Under the pieces are notes generated by a model that was not told the origin of the DNA, made no database searches, and was given only the letters and a program-made list of their open reading frames with translations. A stretch of DNA of 64,000 nt, from positions 496,001 to 560,000 of the forward strand of contig NZ_VFRQ01000001.1 in the NCBI RefSeq assembly GCF_006385705.1. Reading direction: 5' to 3'. Source of the DNA: Pontibacter mangrovi. Its GTDB lineage: Bacteria > Bacteroidota > Bacteroidia > Cytophagales > Hymenobacteraceae. The first letter of the stretch is position 1. Each line of letters begins with the position of its first letter. A program made the position numbers and the translations under genes. This document shows, piece after piece, positions 35,352-43,306 of this stretch.

Positions 35352-35422
35352 AAATCCCCTCCTCTGGACTACCGAGAACGGATTTTCGAAGGTGTAATTA
35401 TTTCCTTCCCGAGAGGAGGGGA
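35352..35422 (+). repeat. Broken long-loop G-rich repeat
   Basis: CCCCTCCTCTGGACTACCGAG matches the reverse of the long-loop end at 32311-32327, then the sequence diverges until GAGAGGAGGGGAA. Confidence 0.6.
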
Positions 35423-35572
35423 AGTTTTGGGCGGTTGGTGGCGGCAGAACTAGGAATAGTGGTTTGCAGCTGCTTCCGGGTGGGTGGCCAAGTATAAACC
35501 TGCGGCAGGTGCTATGTATGCTTTGCATGGCTGGCTGGCGGCGGCAAAACCGGCAAGGGCCGCCGCCAGCCG

Positions 35573-38500
35573 CTATGCCTGCGACGGAGCGGCCTGCGCC
35601 AGCTCATAGGCTTCGCGCGGCATGGCAAAGGTGGGGTCTACCAGCAGCACTTCCTCGTAGGTGAGGCCGTAGAGGCGGTACACCAGCACATCCACCTCCG
35701 CCTCCAGCTCCGAGGTATCGGCAGCGGCATCGGCTTGTTTTATACTTAGTATCTGCTCCACCAGCTGCGTTATACTTGCTCTCGTTTCTTCGTCAGGTGT
35801 GGCGATGGGCAGGTTTCTTAAATCTTGAAGAAGCACTTTAGGAAATGCGTCTTTTGAAGAATTTGCGCTTAACTTTTGATGGTAAAAAGATACGAGTTTT
35901 GAGTTAAGTAGAGCTAGTAATACTAAAATGGAATAAGAGCTACCATTTTTTGATTTTATCCCATCAATTGAATTAGAGAATACAAACTCTTCTGTAGTAT
36001 AAGCAGCTTGTATTTTACCTTTTGATGTTATTTCTCTAACTAAAATTTTCGGCCCTTCTTCGAACCAGCTTATGTTTCTTGGTGCAGCTAACCAAGGACC
36101 ATAATCAATATATCCACCACTCCACCTAATACAATAAGTATGAATTTCTTTACCGCCCAAAAGACGTAAGTGAGTTTCCTTAGTTTTCAAATTAGAATGA
36201 AATATTTTAGCCTTAGATGCTTCACTACTTTGCGGAGGTACACCTTTGCCCTTTTCGTAAACCTTAACCCCCCAAACTACTTCAAATGAGCTTTCAAGTT
36301 TTTCTTGCGCGGCCTGTATTTTGTTGATTAACTTATATTCTAAAGCATCTCCTGCAATATAGAAAGCTCTTTTAGATTCTGTTCTAAATCGATTTTTACT
36401 AAAAGTATGAACTTCATCTTTTGCTAACTGAGAAACTTGAAGCATCTCTTTCGGAGATTCTTTTGATGCATTTATTATTAATGTTTCAACTATTGCTTCC
36501 TCAAAAGTATGCTTCGGACAAACAACAATAGAATAAACATCGAGCTCATCAAGTAAAAACTCCCTGAGGTTTATATCAAATGTCGATGAAAGCCATGCTG
36601 TTGGTATTATTAAACTCTCATAACCACCTTGTTTTAAGATTAAGGTAGACAATTCAATAAATAAAGTATAAGTATCAATCTGATAGCTCGATACTTTATA
36701 CTTTGTTCTATAAATTTTAGCCTCAATTCCTGATAAGTTTGCTCCATACGGCGGGTTGCCCAGCACCACATCAAAGCCCACGAAATTCCCCTGCTCGTCC
36801 AGCACCTCCGGAAACTCGAAGCGCCACTCAAAGGCACCCTCGTATACTTTGTTTGCCTCGATGGCCTCGCGCTCGGCCTCCAGTTTCTGCAGTTGCTTCT
36901 GTTTCTGCTGCAGCTGCTTTTTGTCTACCTTTTTGGCTCCGAACAGGTCGGGGTTCTGCATCACTTGTATCTGCCCGCGCAGGTCGGCCATTTTGCGGCG
37001 CAGCGGGTCGTTGTTGGCCAGCGTGGTTTTAAAGCCCTGCTTTATCTCCTCCAGAAATTGCACCAGCTGCTTTTTGTGCTCCTTGGAGTTAGTGTGCTTA
37101 TACTTGGCCACGGCCTCGCGGTAGGCCTGCAAACTATGGCCCTTCTTGCCAAAGGCCTCTTTCAGGTCGGCCGAGAGCGGGTAGCGGCTCAGCAGCGAGT
37201 TGCCCTGCTTTATGTTGATGTCGATGTTGGGCAGCGTCTGCAGCTGCGCGTATTTGCCAGAACCGGCACTCCCGGAAGTATGCGTTGCTTTCCGGGAATC
37301 ATCGTTGTTAAACCCTTCGCGCTGGCCGCTGGCGTTGGCGTAGCACACGGGGCTGGAAAGATTGTCTGAACCTTCTCGAGGGCCCCTACCCCCAGGATTT
37401 TCAGGAGTAGAGGATTTCCAGGATGCAGTACGTGAAGGATTATTAGATTTTGAGGAATCGCTCTGCGAGGAAATCCTGTCCATCTTAAAATCCTGTAAAT
37501 CCTGATCCAGGTAATAAGCGTTTTTGAGCAGCTCTATCCAGAGGCGCAGGCGGCAGATCTTTACCGAGTTCGGGTTGATGTCCACCCCAAAAAGGCAGTT
37601 CTCTATGATGGTCTGTTTCTCGTGGAAGAGGGCCTCCTGCAGCTCCTGCGCCTGCGGGTTTATACTTCGGTGGCCGTCGGGCTGCTCGTGTACGGTATAG
37701 CTGAACGGCTCGCCGTAGTGGTCCGTCACAATCAGCTCGTCGTTCTGCACTTCTATACTTCCGTAGTGCAGCGGCTTGCCCTGCCGGTTCAGCAGGATGC
37801 GCAGATCATGCTTCAGCACGATCAGCTCGTTCAGGGCGCTCACCAGGTAGTGCCCCGAGCCCACGGCCGGATCGCAGATGCGCAGGCTGTTGATGAGCTC
37901 GTTATACTCTTGCAGCCTCTGGAAAGTATAGTTTTGGTGTATGCGCAGCTGCAGCGCTTCGAACTCCTGCCCCCGCGCCACCTGGCTGAAGTCCCAGTTA
38001 TACTTTTCGGAGAAGCGCTGCACCACCGCCCGCCGGATGGCTTCGCGGCTCATGTACATGGTTATAAAGCCGGGCGTGTAGAAAGAGCCGTCGCGGTAGC
38101 CGTTTATCTTCTCAAAGATCAGCCCCAGCACCGAGGCCGTGATCAGCGTTTTGTTCTCCTCCTGTATCTCCTCCTTGCCCTCCGCCCCGAAGTCGTAGCT
38201 GCCTAAAAAGCGCAGCAGGTACTCCAGCGTGTGCAGCTCCGGGTGCTTTTGCACGAACTCCTTGCCCAGCGTACGCTTAAACACCGTTTGCGGGTACAGG
38301 GGCAGCAGGCTGCGGTCTTTCAGGTTAGAGATGCGCAGCGTGCGTTTCTCCAGCGCCGTTGTCTCGAAGAGCGAGGAGTTGAGGTACGGGATGTGGCTAT
38401 ACTTGCTTTTGACGCTGGCGCCGCGGTTTTCGGGCCGCTCGGCCAGCACGTCAAAAAACAGCTCGTTCAGGTCGTCGAACTCGCGCAGGTTGGCGCTGCT

Positions 38501-39556
38501 CATAAAGCCATACTTCTTGTCGCCGTGGTGGTAGCTTATCAGCTGCGCCTCCAGCAGCTTCAGAAACAGCACCCGGTTCATCCAGGTGATGCACAGCTCC
38601 AGGGCCACGTTAAACAGCTGCTCCTCGCGGTTGCTGCCAAAGCTGTAGGCATTTTCCAGTCCCGCTATCAGGTCTTCGGAGCGCAGTTTCTGGTAAGCAG
38701 CCTCCAGCAGCGAGCCGGGGTTGGGCTTGGCTTTCCGTTGGATAAGTTTGCGGCCTCCCTCCTTCACTTCCTCCAGCCCGATGATGTGCAGCAGCTCCAG
38801 GTAAAAGTCGCGATCCAGGGAGTTGGCATCGTTGGCAAAAGGCTCTTTGAGCAGGTGCGCCGGCGAGAGCAGCTTGTACAGCGCCACCAGCTTCACGTCG
38901 TCCTGTGTGCTTTTGTTGCGCAGCGGCTTTTCGTAGTCCTTCAGGTTAAAGTAAGTATAACTTATACTTTCCTGCAGTTTGGTCAGGTAGGGCGCGGCAA
39001 TCTCCTTGTAAAAGAAGTCGGTGCTGCCGCTGGCCTTGCGCCCGGCGCTCCAGTCGGCAAAGTCCTTTTTCAGCTGCGTATTCCTAAAGAACAGGCGATC
39101 GAACTCCAGGGCATCAAACACAAACCACTCGTGCACGCTGGTAACAATGAGGTGGCGCAGGTCGTGGTTCTGGTGCTCCAGGCGCTCGCGCAGGTAGTAG
39201 AGCAGCAGCTCGTGGGTGGCCTTGTAGTTGAGGTTGTCTGTAGTGGGCATGTCGGCCTTGTTGGTAGGCCGCTTCACCTCCAGCAGCACGCCTGCGCTGG
39301 TTTTGGTGGTAGCGCCGGTATGGATCACCAGGTCGGTTTTGCCTTTGGTGTTCACGCCGTACTTATCATAAAACGTCAACCGCAGAAAGTCGCGCAAGTG
39401 GTTTTTGGCGTGTTCCTCGGTTTCGTTCAGGTCGATGTTGTCGAGCAGCGAGGTGAGCGCCTGTTTAAAGCGGTTCATCTCGTTGCGGCTTGTTTTCAGC
39501 TTCAGGTAGGCTTTGTTCAGGGCCTGCTTGGGGCGCAGGGTGTTGTGCTGCAGCAT
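35573..39556 (-). CDS. Type IIG restriction-modification enzyme (Eco57I-like N6-adenine methylase with nuclease domain)
   Basis: About 1327 residues from ATG 39556. The N-terminal part holds a PD-(D/E)xK-like nuclease site (TDLVIHTG then VLLEVKRP, around residues 70-95). SAM-binding motif I is DPAVGSGHYL (near 561) and the adenine-methylase catalytic motif IV is NPPYG (near 932), giving the gamma order of Eco57I-type enzymes. The C-terminal 300 residues, encoded by 35800-36740, should be the DNA-recognition part. Cutting, methylation and recognition thus lie in one chain and no separate S or R gene is needed. Oddities: an 88-residue Ser/Asn-rich insert between motif I and IV (37246-37513), a strikingly AT-rich recognition segment, and an octanucleotide tract just upstream with an open frame running through it. 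A start at ATG 39478 cannot be excluded. Confidence 0.88.
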   Translation of the reverse strand: MLQHNTLRPKQALNKAYLKLKTSRNEMNRFKQALTSLLDNIDLNETEEHAKNHLRDFLRLTFYDKYGVNTKGKTDLVIHTGATTKTSAGVLLEVKRPTNKADMPTTDNLNYKATHELLLYYLRERLEHQNHDLRHLIVTSVHEWFVFDALEFDRLFFRNTQLKKDFADWSAGRKASGSTDFFYKEIAAPYLTKLQESISYTYFNLKDYEKPLRNKSTQDDVKLVALYKLLSPAHLLKEPFANDANSLDRDFYLELLHIIGLEEVKEGGRKLIQRKAKPNPGSLLEAAYQKLRSEDLIAGLENAYSFGSNREEQLFNVALELCITWMNRVLFLKLLEAQLISYHHGDKKYGFMSSANLREFDDLNELFFDVLAERPENRGASVKSKYSHIPYLNSSLFETTALEKRTLRISNLKDRSLLPLYPQTVFKRTLGKEFVQKHPELHTLEYLLRFLGSYDFGAEGKEEIQEENKTLITASVLGLIFEKINGYRDGSFYTPGFITMYMSREAIRRAVVQRFSEKYNWDFSQVARGQEFEALQLRIHQNYTFQRLQEYNELINSLRICDPAVGSGHYLVSALNELIVLKHDLRILLNRQGKPLHYGSIEVQNDELIVTDHYGEPFSYTVHEQPDGHRSINPQAQELQEALFHEKQTIIENCLFGVDINPNSVKICRLRLWIELLKNAYYLDQDLQDFKMDRISSQSDSSKSNNPSRTASWKSSTPENPGGRGPREGSDNLSSPVCYANASGQREGFNNDDSRKATHTSGSAGSGKYAQLQTLPNIDINIKQGNSLLSRYPLSADLKEAFGKKGHSLQAYREAVAKYKHTNSKEHKKQLVQFLEEIKQGFKTTLANNDPLRRKMADLRGQIQVMQNPDLFGAKKVDKKQLQQKQKQLQKLEAEREAIEANKVYEGAFEWRFEFPEVLDEQGNFVGFDVVLGNPPYGANLSGIEAKIYRTKYKVSSYQIDTYTLFIELSTLILKQGGYESLIIPTAWLSSTFDINLREFLLDELDVYSIVVCPKHTFEEAIVETLIINASKESPKEMLQVSQLAKDEVHTFSKNRFRTESKRAFYIAGDALEYKLINKIQAAQEKLESSFEVVWGVKVYEKGKGVPPQSSEASKAKIFHSNLKTKETHLRLLGGKEIHTYCIRWSGGYIDYGPWLAAPRNISWFEEGPKILVREITSKGKIQAAYTTEEFVFSNSIDGIKSKNGSSYSILVLLALLNSKLVSFYHQKLSANSSKDAFPKVLLQDLRNLPIATPDEETRASITQLVEQILSIKQADAAADTSELEAEVDVLVYRLYGLTYEEVLLVDPTFAMPREAYELAQAAPSQA
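37246..37513. repeat. Repeat-derived insertion inside the restriction-modification gene
   Basis: Around 37470-37510 the sequence has AATCCTGTCCATCTTAAAAT followed by CCTGTAAATCCTGATCC, and 37390-37423 has CAGGATTTTCAGG and GGATTTCCAGGAT. These AGGATTT-type words resemble an intergenic repeat found in many Bacteroidota genomes. It is inserted in frame, between NAYYL and LQTLPNIDIN, which are nearly adjacent in relatives I know. Confidence 0.6.
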
Positions 39557-39642
39557 ATAGTGGTAGCGTTTGTATTCTATGGCAAGATAAAGAAAAAGTA
39601 GAAAGCGGGAAAGGTGGAGGAAGTTAGAGAGGTAGAGAGGTT

Positions 39643-39722
39643 GAGAGGTAGAGAGGTAGAGAGGTAGAGAGGTAGAGAGGTAGAGAGGTAGAGAGGTAGA
39701 GAGGTAGAGAGGTAGAGAGGTA
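39643..39722. repeat. Octanucleotide tandem repeat (GAGAGGTA, ten perfect units)
   Basis: Ten perfect copies, flanked by two imperfect ones on the left and a partial one on the right. It starts about 85 bp before the ATG of the type IIG gene. Read toward that gene it has no stop in any frame, and an open frame to 39802 joins it to the enzyme. Confidence 0.95.
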
Positions 39723-39802
39723 GAGGTAATACGTTGCGTCTTTTTTGCGGCTGTGGTTGGCTGTGGCTGTGTGGATGGATCAAACCACCCCTGGCCTTCC
39801 AA

Positions 39803-39838
39803 CCACCCCTAGCCCCTCCTTGTCTAAGGAGGGGAATT
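39803..39838 (-). repeat. G-rich hairpin repeat, medium loop
   Basis: Arms CCCCTCCTT/AAGGAGGGG around GTCT, ending AATT. A truncated copy (CCACCCCTGGCC) stands directly before it. Confidence 0.75.
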
Positions 39839-39935
39839 ATACTCTGGTGTAAAAATTCGCTACTGATTTTAAGGTACTACAGGATTTAACACTAAGGTGC
39901 CGCGCCTACCGGATTAATTTGCTCATATTCGGAAC

Positions 39936-39967
39936 AATTCCCCTCCTCGGAGGGGTTAGGGGTGGGT
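39936..39967 (+). repeat. 32-bp G-rich repeat, left end of the DUF559 unit
   Basis: Hairpin CCCCTCC-TCG-GGAGGGG with tail TTAGGGGTGGGT. Identical to the copy at 30900-30931 read on the other strand. Confidence 0.9.
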
Positions 39968-39982
39968 CAATCATTCCCTGAA

Positions 39983-40395
39983 ATGAAGTGAAAAATTATT
40001 CCATACAAACCATACCTCAAGGAATTGGCAAAGCAACTGCGACAAAACAGCACGCTCTCTGAAGTTATACTTTGGAATGAGCTAAAGAATAAGCAGCTCC
40101 TGGGTCTCGACTTCGACAGGCAAAAGCCTTTAGACAATTATGTGGTTGATTTTTATTGTAAGGAGTTGATGCTAGCCATAGAAATTGACGGCGACAGCCA
40201 CGACCGCAGCTTGGCAGAGGACACAGCCCGACAGCGGGAACTGGAAAATTTTGGGATAAGATTCTTCGGTTCGATGATGCCGAAGTAAAACAGGATTTGC
40301 CAAACGTGCTGCGGGAGCTAGAGGCATGGGTCTTGCAGCATCAGCAGATGTATTTACCCACCCCTAGCCCCTCCGAGGAGGGGAATTATACTTGA
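39983..40395 (+). pseudogene. DUF559 endonuclease-like gene, broken
   Basis: The frame reads M-K-stop-K-I-I-P-Y-K-P-Y-L-K-E-L-A-K and continues LRQNSTLSEVILWNELKNKQ, DFDRQKPLDNYVVDFYCKEL, AIEIDGDSH, which are the DUF559 signatures (a Vsr/PD-(D/E)xK-like endonuclease fold with catalytic Asp/Glu in VDFYC and EIDG). Two lesions are visible: a TGA at the third codon (39989-39991), and a missing base near 40266, after which RFDDAEVKQDLPNVLRELEA continues in another frame to TGA 40393-40395. No ATG gives the intact N-terminus. Intact, it would be about 135 residues. It lies exactly between inverted repeats. Confidence 0.82.
40356..40387 (-). repeat. 32-bp G-rich repeat, right end of the DUF559 unit
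   Basis: Reverse complement of 39936-39967 with one difference (CTAGGGG for TTAGGGG). It encodes the last ten codons of the DUF559 frame. Confidence 0.9.
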
Positions 40396-40498
40396 ACCGA
40401 GACTCTCCACTTATCTGAGAATATAGGCCTGCAGTAAAAGTAAAGGGTTGGTGTATTCTCCATTATAGGGGAGCCGTGGAAAGTAATCACCGCAAAAA

Positions 40499-40532
40499 AA
40501 TTCCCCTCCTTGGCCAAGGAGGGGGGGTGGTT
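40499..40532 (+). repeat. G-rich hairpin repeat, medium loop, damaged tail
   Basis: CCCCTCCTTGGCCAAGGAGG is a perfect palindrome; the tail is run together as GGGGGTGG. Confidence 0.75.
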
Positions 40533-40657
40533 TGACACCAAGCCCATCCCTTTTTTTCAACAAATGGAATAAAAACCTTTCTGCCGGCGTTTTTGGGAAA
40601 AAGCGCCTGAAAACGTAAATTAGAGCCTACACCTTTTAGCATAAAGTATAAAACCCC

Positions 40658-41884
40658 GTGTTCCGAGTACCTTTTTCATCCCTAAAGTATAGCATTGTTT
40701 CCTTATTAAGTCTGGCGCTCCTGGGCTCCTGCCAAAAGGCCAGGCCCGAAGGCAACGCGGCCCCTGTGCTGGCAAAAGCCTTAGCGCCAGAGGCCCCCTC
40801 CTTTCCGGTGCCCGCCTGGTTTACCGCCGACAGTGCCCGCAGCTTCCGGCAAAGCCTCGACTCCGTTTTTACCTACATGCACAAGCACAGGGGCTTCAAC
40901 GGTACGGTGCTGGTCAGCAAGTTCGACAAAGTGCAATACAAAGGCTCCTTTGGCTACGCCGACTTCCGGACAAAAGACACGCTCAATACACACACGGCTT
41001 TTCAGTTGGCCTCGGTTTCGAAGCAGTTTACCGCCATGGCCATTATGATGCTGCAGGAGGAGGGCAAGCTGCAGTACGACGACAGCGTGCAGCAGTACAT
41101 CCCCGACTTCCCCTACCACGGTATCACGATCCGGCAATTGCTCACCCACCGCTCCGGCCTGTCGAACTATACTTACTTTAGCGACGAACTTTGGCCCGAC
41201 CGCAACAAACCGATCTACAACGATGATGTGCTGCAGCTGATGGCTGTGCACAAGCCGCAAGTATACTATCCGCCAAACAACCGGTTCGACTACAGCAATA
41301 CAGGCTATTTCCTGCTGGCCTCTATTGCGGAGCGGGCCTCGGGCATGCCGTTCAGCCAACTGCTGCAGCAGCGCATTTTTAAGCCGCTGCACATGGGCGA
41401 CACCTTTACGTTCAGCGACAGCCTGGCCGCACGCAAGGATAAAGTGGCTACCGGCCATACTGGCGGCAGAAGGCAGCGCCACCCCGATTACCTCGACACC
41501 GTGCTGGGCGACAAAGGCATGTACTCTTCGGTGGAAGATCTTTACAAGTGGGACCAGGCGCTATATACCGAGAAGCTGGTGAAGCACGAAACGCTGCAGG
41601 AGGCATTTACCGGCACCCGCCAAAAACGGATGCGCGACGTGGACTATGGCTTTGGCTGGCGCATTAAGCAGGTCGCCAATGGCGATACGGTGGTGTTTCA
41701 TGCAGGGCTTTGGCACGGTTACGCCACCTACATCCTCCGCAACCCCAACGACCACAGCGCCCTTATCTTGCTCAGCAACGTGCCCAACGGCAGCTACCGC
41801 TACCTCGACGAGCTGGAAGCATTTTTATACCCTGAAAAGCCAGCTGAGCCGCAGCCAGTAGTAGCCTCATCCGCAACGAAATAG
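40658..41884 (+). CDS. Serine hydrolase lipoprotein (class C beta-lactamase/esterase family)
   Basis: A 408-residue lipoprotein starting at GTG 40658; no ATG lies before the lipobox LALLGSCQK. The penicillin-binding fold motifs are Ser119-V-S-Lys122 (LASVSKQF), YSNTGY (Tyr-x-Asn) and FHAGLWHG (the KTG position replaced by HxG, usual in the esterase-like branch). Members act as D-aminopeptidases, esterases or PBPs rather than as true beta-lactamases. Nothing in the neighbourhood suggests a specific substrate, and it lies alone between repeats. Confidence 0.9.
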   Translation: MFRVPFSSLKYSIVSLLSLALLGSCQKARPEGNAAPVLAKALAPEAPSFPVPAWFTADSARSFRQSLDSVFTYMHKHRGFNGTVLVSKFDKVQYKGSFGYADFRTKDTLNTHTAFQLASVSKQFTAMAIMMLQEEGKLQYDDSVQQYIPDFPYHGITIRQLLTHRSGLSNYTYFSDELWPDRNKPIYNDDVLQLMAVHKPQVYYPPNNRFDYSNTGYFLLASIAERASGMPFSQLLQQRIFKPLHMGDTFTFSDSLAARKDKVATGHTGGRRQRHPDYLDTVLGDKGMYSSVEDLYKWDQALYTEKLVKHETLQEAFTGTRQKRMRDVDYGFGWRIKQVANGDTVVFHAGLWHGYATYILRNPNDHSALILLSNVPNGSYRYLDELEAFLYPEKPAEPQPVVASSATK

Positions 41885-42566
41885 CCTGCGCTTCCCTCCC
41901 GCAAGTTTTTACATGTGGGTTGCTGGAGACTTGTTTCAAGCTTGCGAAAGTATAAATCGCGCAAATTCAAGTAATTCTAAAAATCCCCCTCCTTAAGCAA
42001 GGAGGGGTTAGGGGCAATGCCGTCAACTTAAGAAATATCTCGGGTTGCCTCCAGTATGACAGTCGCCCTTGCTGTGTCTTCTGACCAGCTAGTTGTTGGT
42101 GAGAACACGCAACAACGGCAAACTTAAACGCTTAAGTTGACGGCATTGGGGGTTAGGGGTGAGTAAAGGCAGCCTAACAAGCACCCTAACAGTTTTAGAA
42201 AGTATAAAAGCTTCTATAACGCCAGTTTGAGCGCAGCGGTAAAGGTGGTATAAACGGGCGGCAGCAACCGCACCTATTGGCCATACACAGTTACTATTGC
42301 CATCAAAATGTCACCCGATCCTGGCCCCCCAAGGCTGGTTTTTTCTCCGAAAATTCTCTATTTCCACGGTTATAATTGCACCCTTTTCTGCTAACTAAAG
42401 TATAAGCCTCTGTCGGGGGACAGGCTTTTGAGCCTTTGCTTCCGGCACCCGGGCAGAGCCCAAAACCACCGCCGCACCATTCTCTGGTCCTAAAAAGCCG
42501 CTGTCTTCAGCCGAGCGATACCAGCATCAAACCAGCGTGCGCGGCTTCACCCTTAATGCAACGTTC
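41885..42566. other. Gap holding a split G-rich repeat and a MITE
   Basis: 682 bp without a gene. A G-rich repeat (41981-42014, medium loop CCTCCTTAAGCAAGGAGG) is cut by a MITE-like element at 42015-42148 and continues at 42149. From 42180 on there is no repeat; a TATAATTG near 42371 is a weak -7 candidate for the gene at 42567. Confidence 0.7.
42015..42148. mobile_element. MITE-like element, 134 bp, with 18-bp terminal inverted repeats
   Basis: The ends are CAATGCCGTCAACTTAAG (42015-42032) and its perfect reverse complement (42131-42148). The 11 bp GGGGTTAGGGG occur directly on both sides (42004-42014 and 42149-42159), as a target-site duplication made on insertion into a G-rich repeat. The inside has no reading frame, so movement would need a transposase elsewhere. 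Confidence 0.82.
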
Positions 42567-43283
42567 ATGAAGTTAGCAGCTAAAACATACTTTACCCCTG
42601 ATGAAATAAAGGCAGCCGCTCCGGCACCTGTTCAGGAACTACTACAGCACATCAGCGAAAAAATAAGCGCTCCTGAGTACCCTTGTGTGGGCGCTAAGGC
42701 CGCTCTAAACTCCCGCCAGATCCGGGTGGGCACATATACGCGCATGGCTGACGCAGCAAGCACCAAGCAACTGGGCGAGGATCTGAAGGCCTATATTGCG
42801 GAAACGCTGGCCTCAGAGAGCGAGTACATGACCATGATAGCCGTATTTAACGAAGAAGCACCGGCCACCGAGGAAGATTTTGAACAGAAACTGTGGGCCC
42901 AACTCCAGCTACTCCACGACACCGACGCCAGCGAGCAGCCGTGGGATTTGGAGGTGAGCAGCAACCCAGAAGACAGCGACTTCAGCTTCAGCTACAACGG
43001 AACAGCTTTTTTTGTGGTAGGCCTGCACCCTAACGCCAGCCGCAAGGCCCGCAGCTTTGGCTACACGGCCATGGCCTTTAACCTGCACCGGCAGTTTGAG
43101 CAGCTCCGCGAAAAGGGCGTTTACGAGAACATGAAAAAGGTAATCCGGGAGCGGGACGAAGCGTATGATGGCACGGTAAACCCTATGCTCAGCGACTTTG
43201 GCGATGGCCTGGAAGCCCCGCAGTACAGCGGCCGCCACGTAGACAACGGCTGGAAGTGCCCATTTAGCGCACGAAAAGTATAA
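42567..43283 (+). CDS. YqcI/YcgG family protein (GntA-like heme N-hydroxylase family)
   Basis: A 238-residue cytoplasmic protein of the YqcI/YcgG family. Family marks are EYPCVGAKAALN near residue 40, AFFVVGLHPNASRKARSFGYTAMAFNLHRQF, NPMLSDFGDGLEA and the C-terminal WKCPF. A member, GntA, is a heme enzyme that N-hydroxylates a guanidine group in guanitoxin biosynthesis; others are uncharacterised. I start at ATG 42567 because KLAAKTYFTPDEI is a normal beginning. The DUF1989 gene follows after 23 bp, surely one operon. Guanidine- or arginine-derived substrate is inferred from both families. Confidence 0.85.
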   Translation: MKLAAKTYFTPDEIKAAAPAPVQELLQHISEKISAPEYPCVGAKAALNSRQIRVGTYTRMADAASTKQLGEDLKAYIAETLASESEYMTMIAVFNEEAPATEEDFEQKLWAQLQLLHDTDASEQPWDLEVSSNPEDSDFSFSYNGTAFFVVGLHPNASRKARSFGYTAMAFNLHRQFEQLREKGVYENMKKVIRERDEAYDGTVNPMLSDFGDGLEAPQYSGRHVDNGWKCPFSARKV

Positions 43284-43306
43284 GTATAAAATCACCAAAA
43301 AAACCT

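Larger units (their letters stand above)
34897..35572. other. Repeat array between isomerase-like and restriction-modification genes
   Basis: 676 bp without a gene. It contains a long-loop G-rich repeat (35067-35134), the second composite two-hairpin repeat (35227-35307), a medium-loop repeat (35303-35337) and a broken copy (35352-35422). The final 150 bp, next to the end of the restriction-modification gene, show nothing I can name. Confidence 0.7.
39936..40387 (+). mobile_element. Putative DUF559 element with 32-bp terminal inverted repeats
   Basis: The G-rich repeat at 39936-39967 and its reverse complement at 40356-40387 agree at 31 of 32 positions and enclose 388 bp containing only the DUF559 gene. 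The left copy ends 15 bp before the reading frame, the right copy covers its last codons. No clear target-site duplication flanks the unit. Confidence 0.55.

Noticed and set aside
35573..39556. Multi-gene type I restriction system
   Set aside because: Nuclease, methylase and recognition parts are in one chain; no hsdS or hsdR gene is nearby.
38231..39601. 456-codon plus-strand frame opposite the restriction-modification gene
   Set aside because: It is the mirror of a GC-rich coding frame and its product is Val/Leu/Gln/His-rich without motifs; the minus-strand frame has all catalytic motifs.
39643..39722. Possible CRISPR array
   Set aside because: The unit is 8 bp with no spacers, so it is a microsatellite. 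No Cas gene is present.
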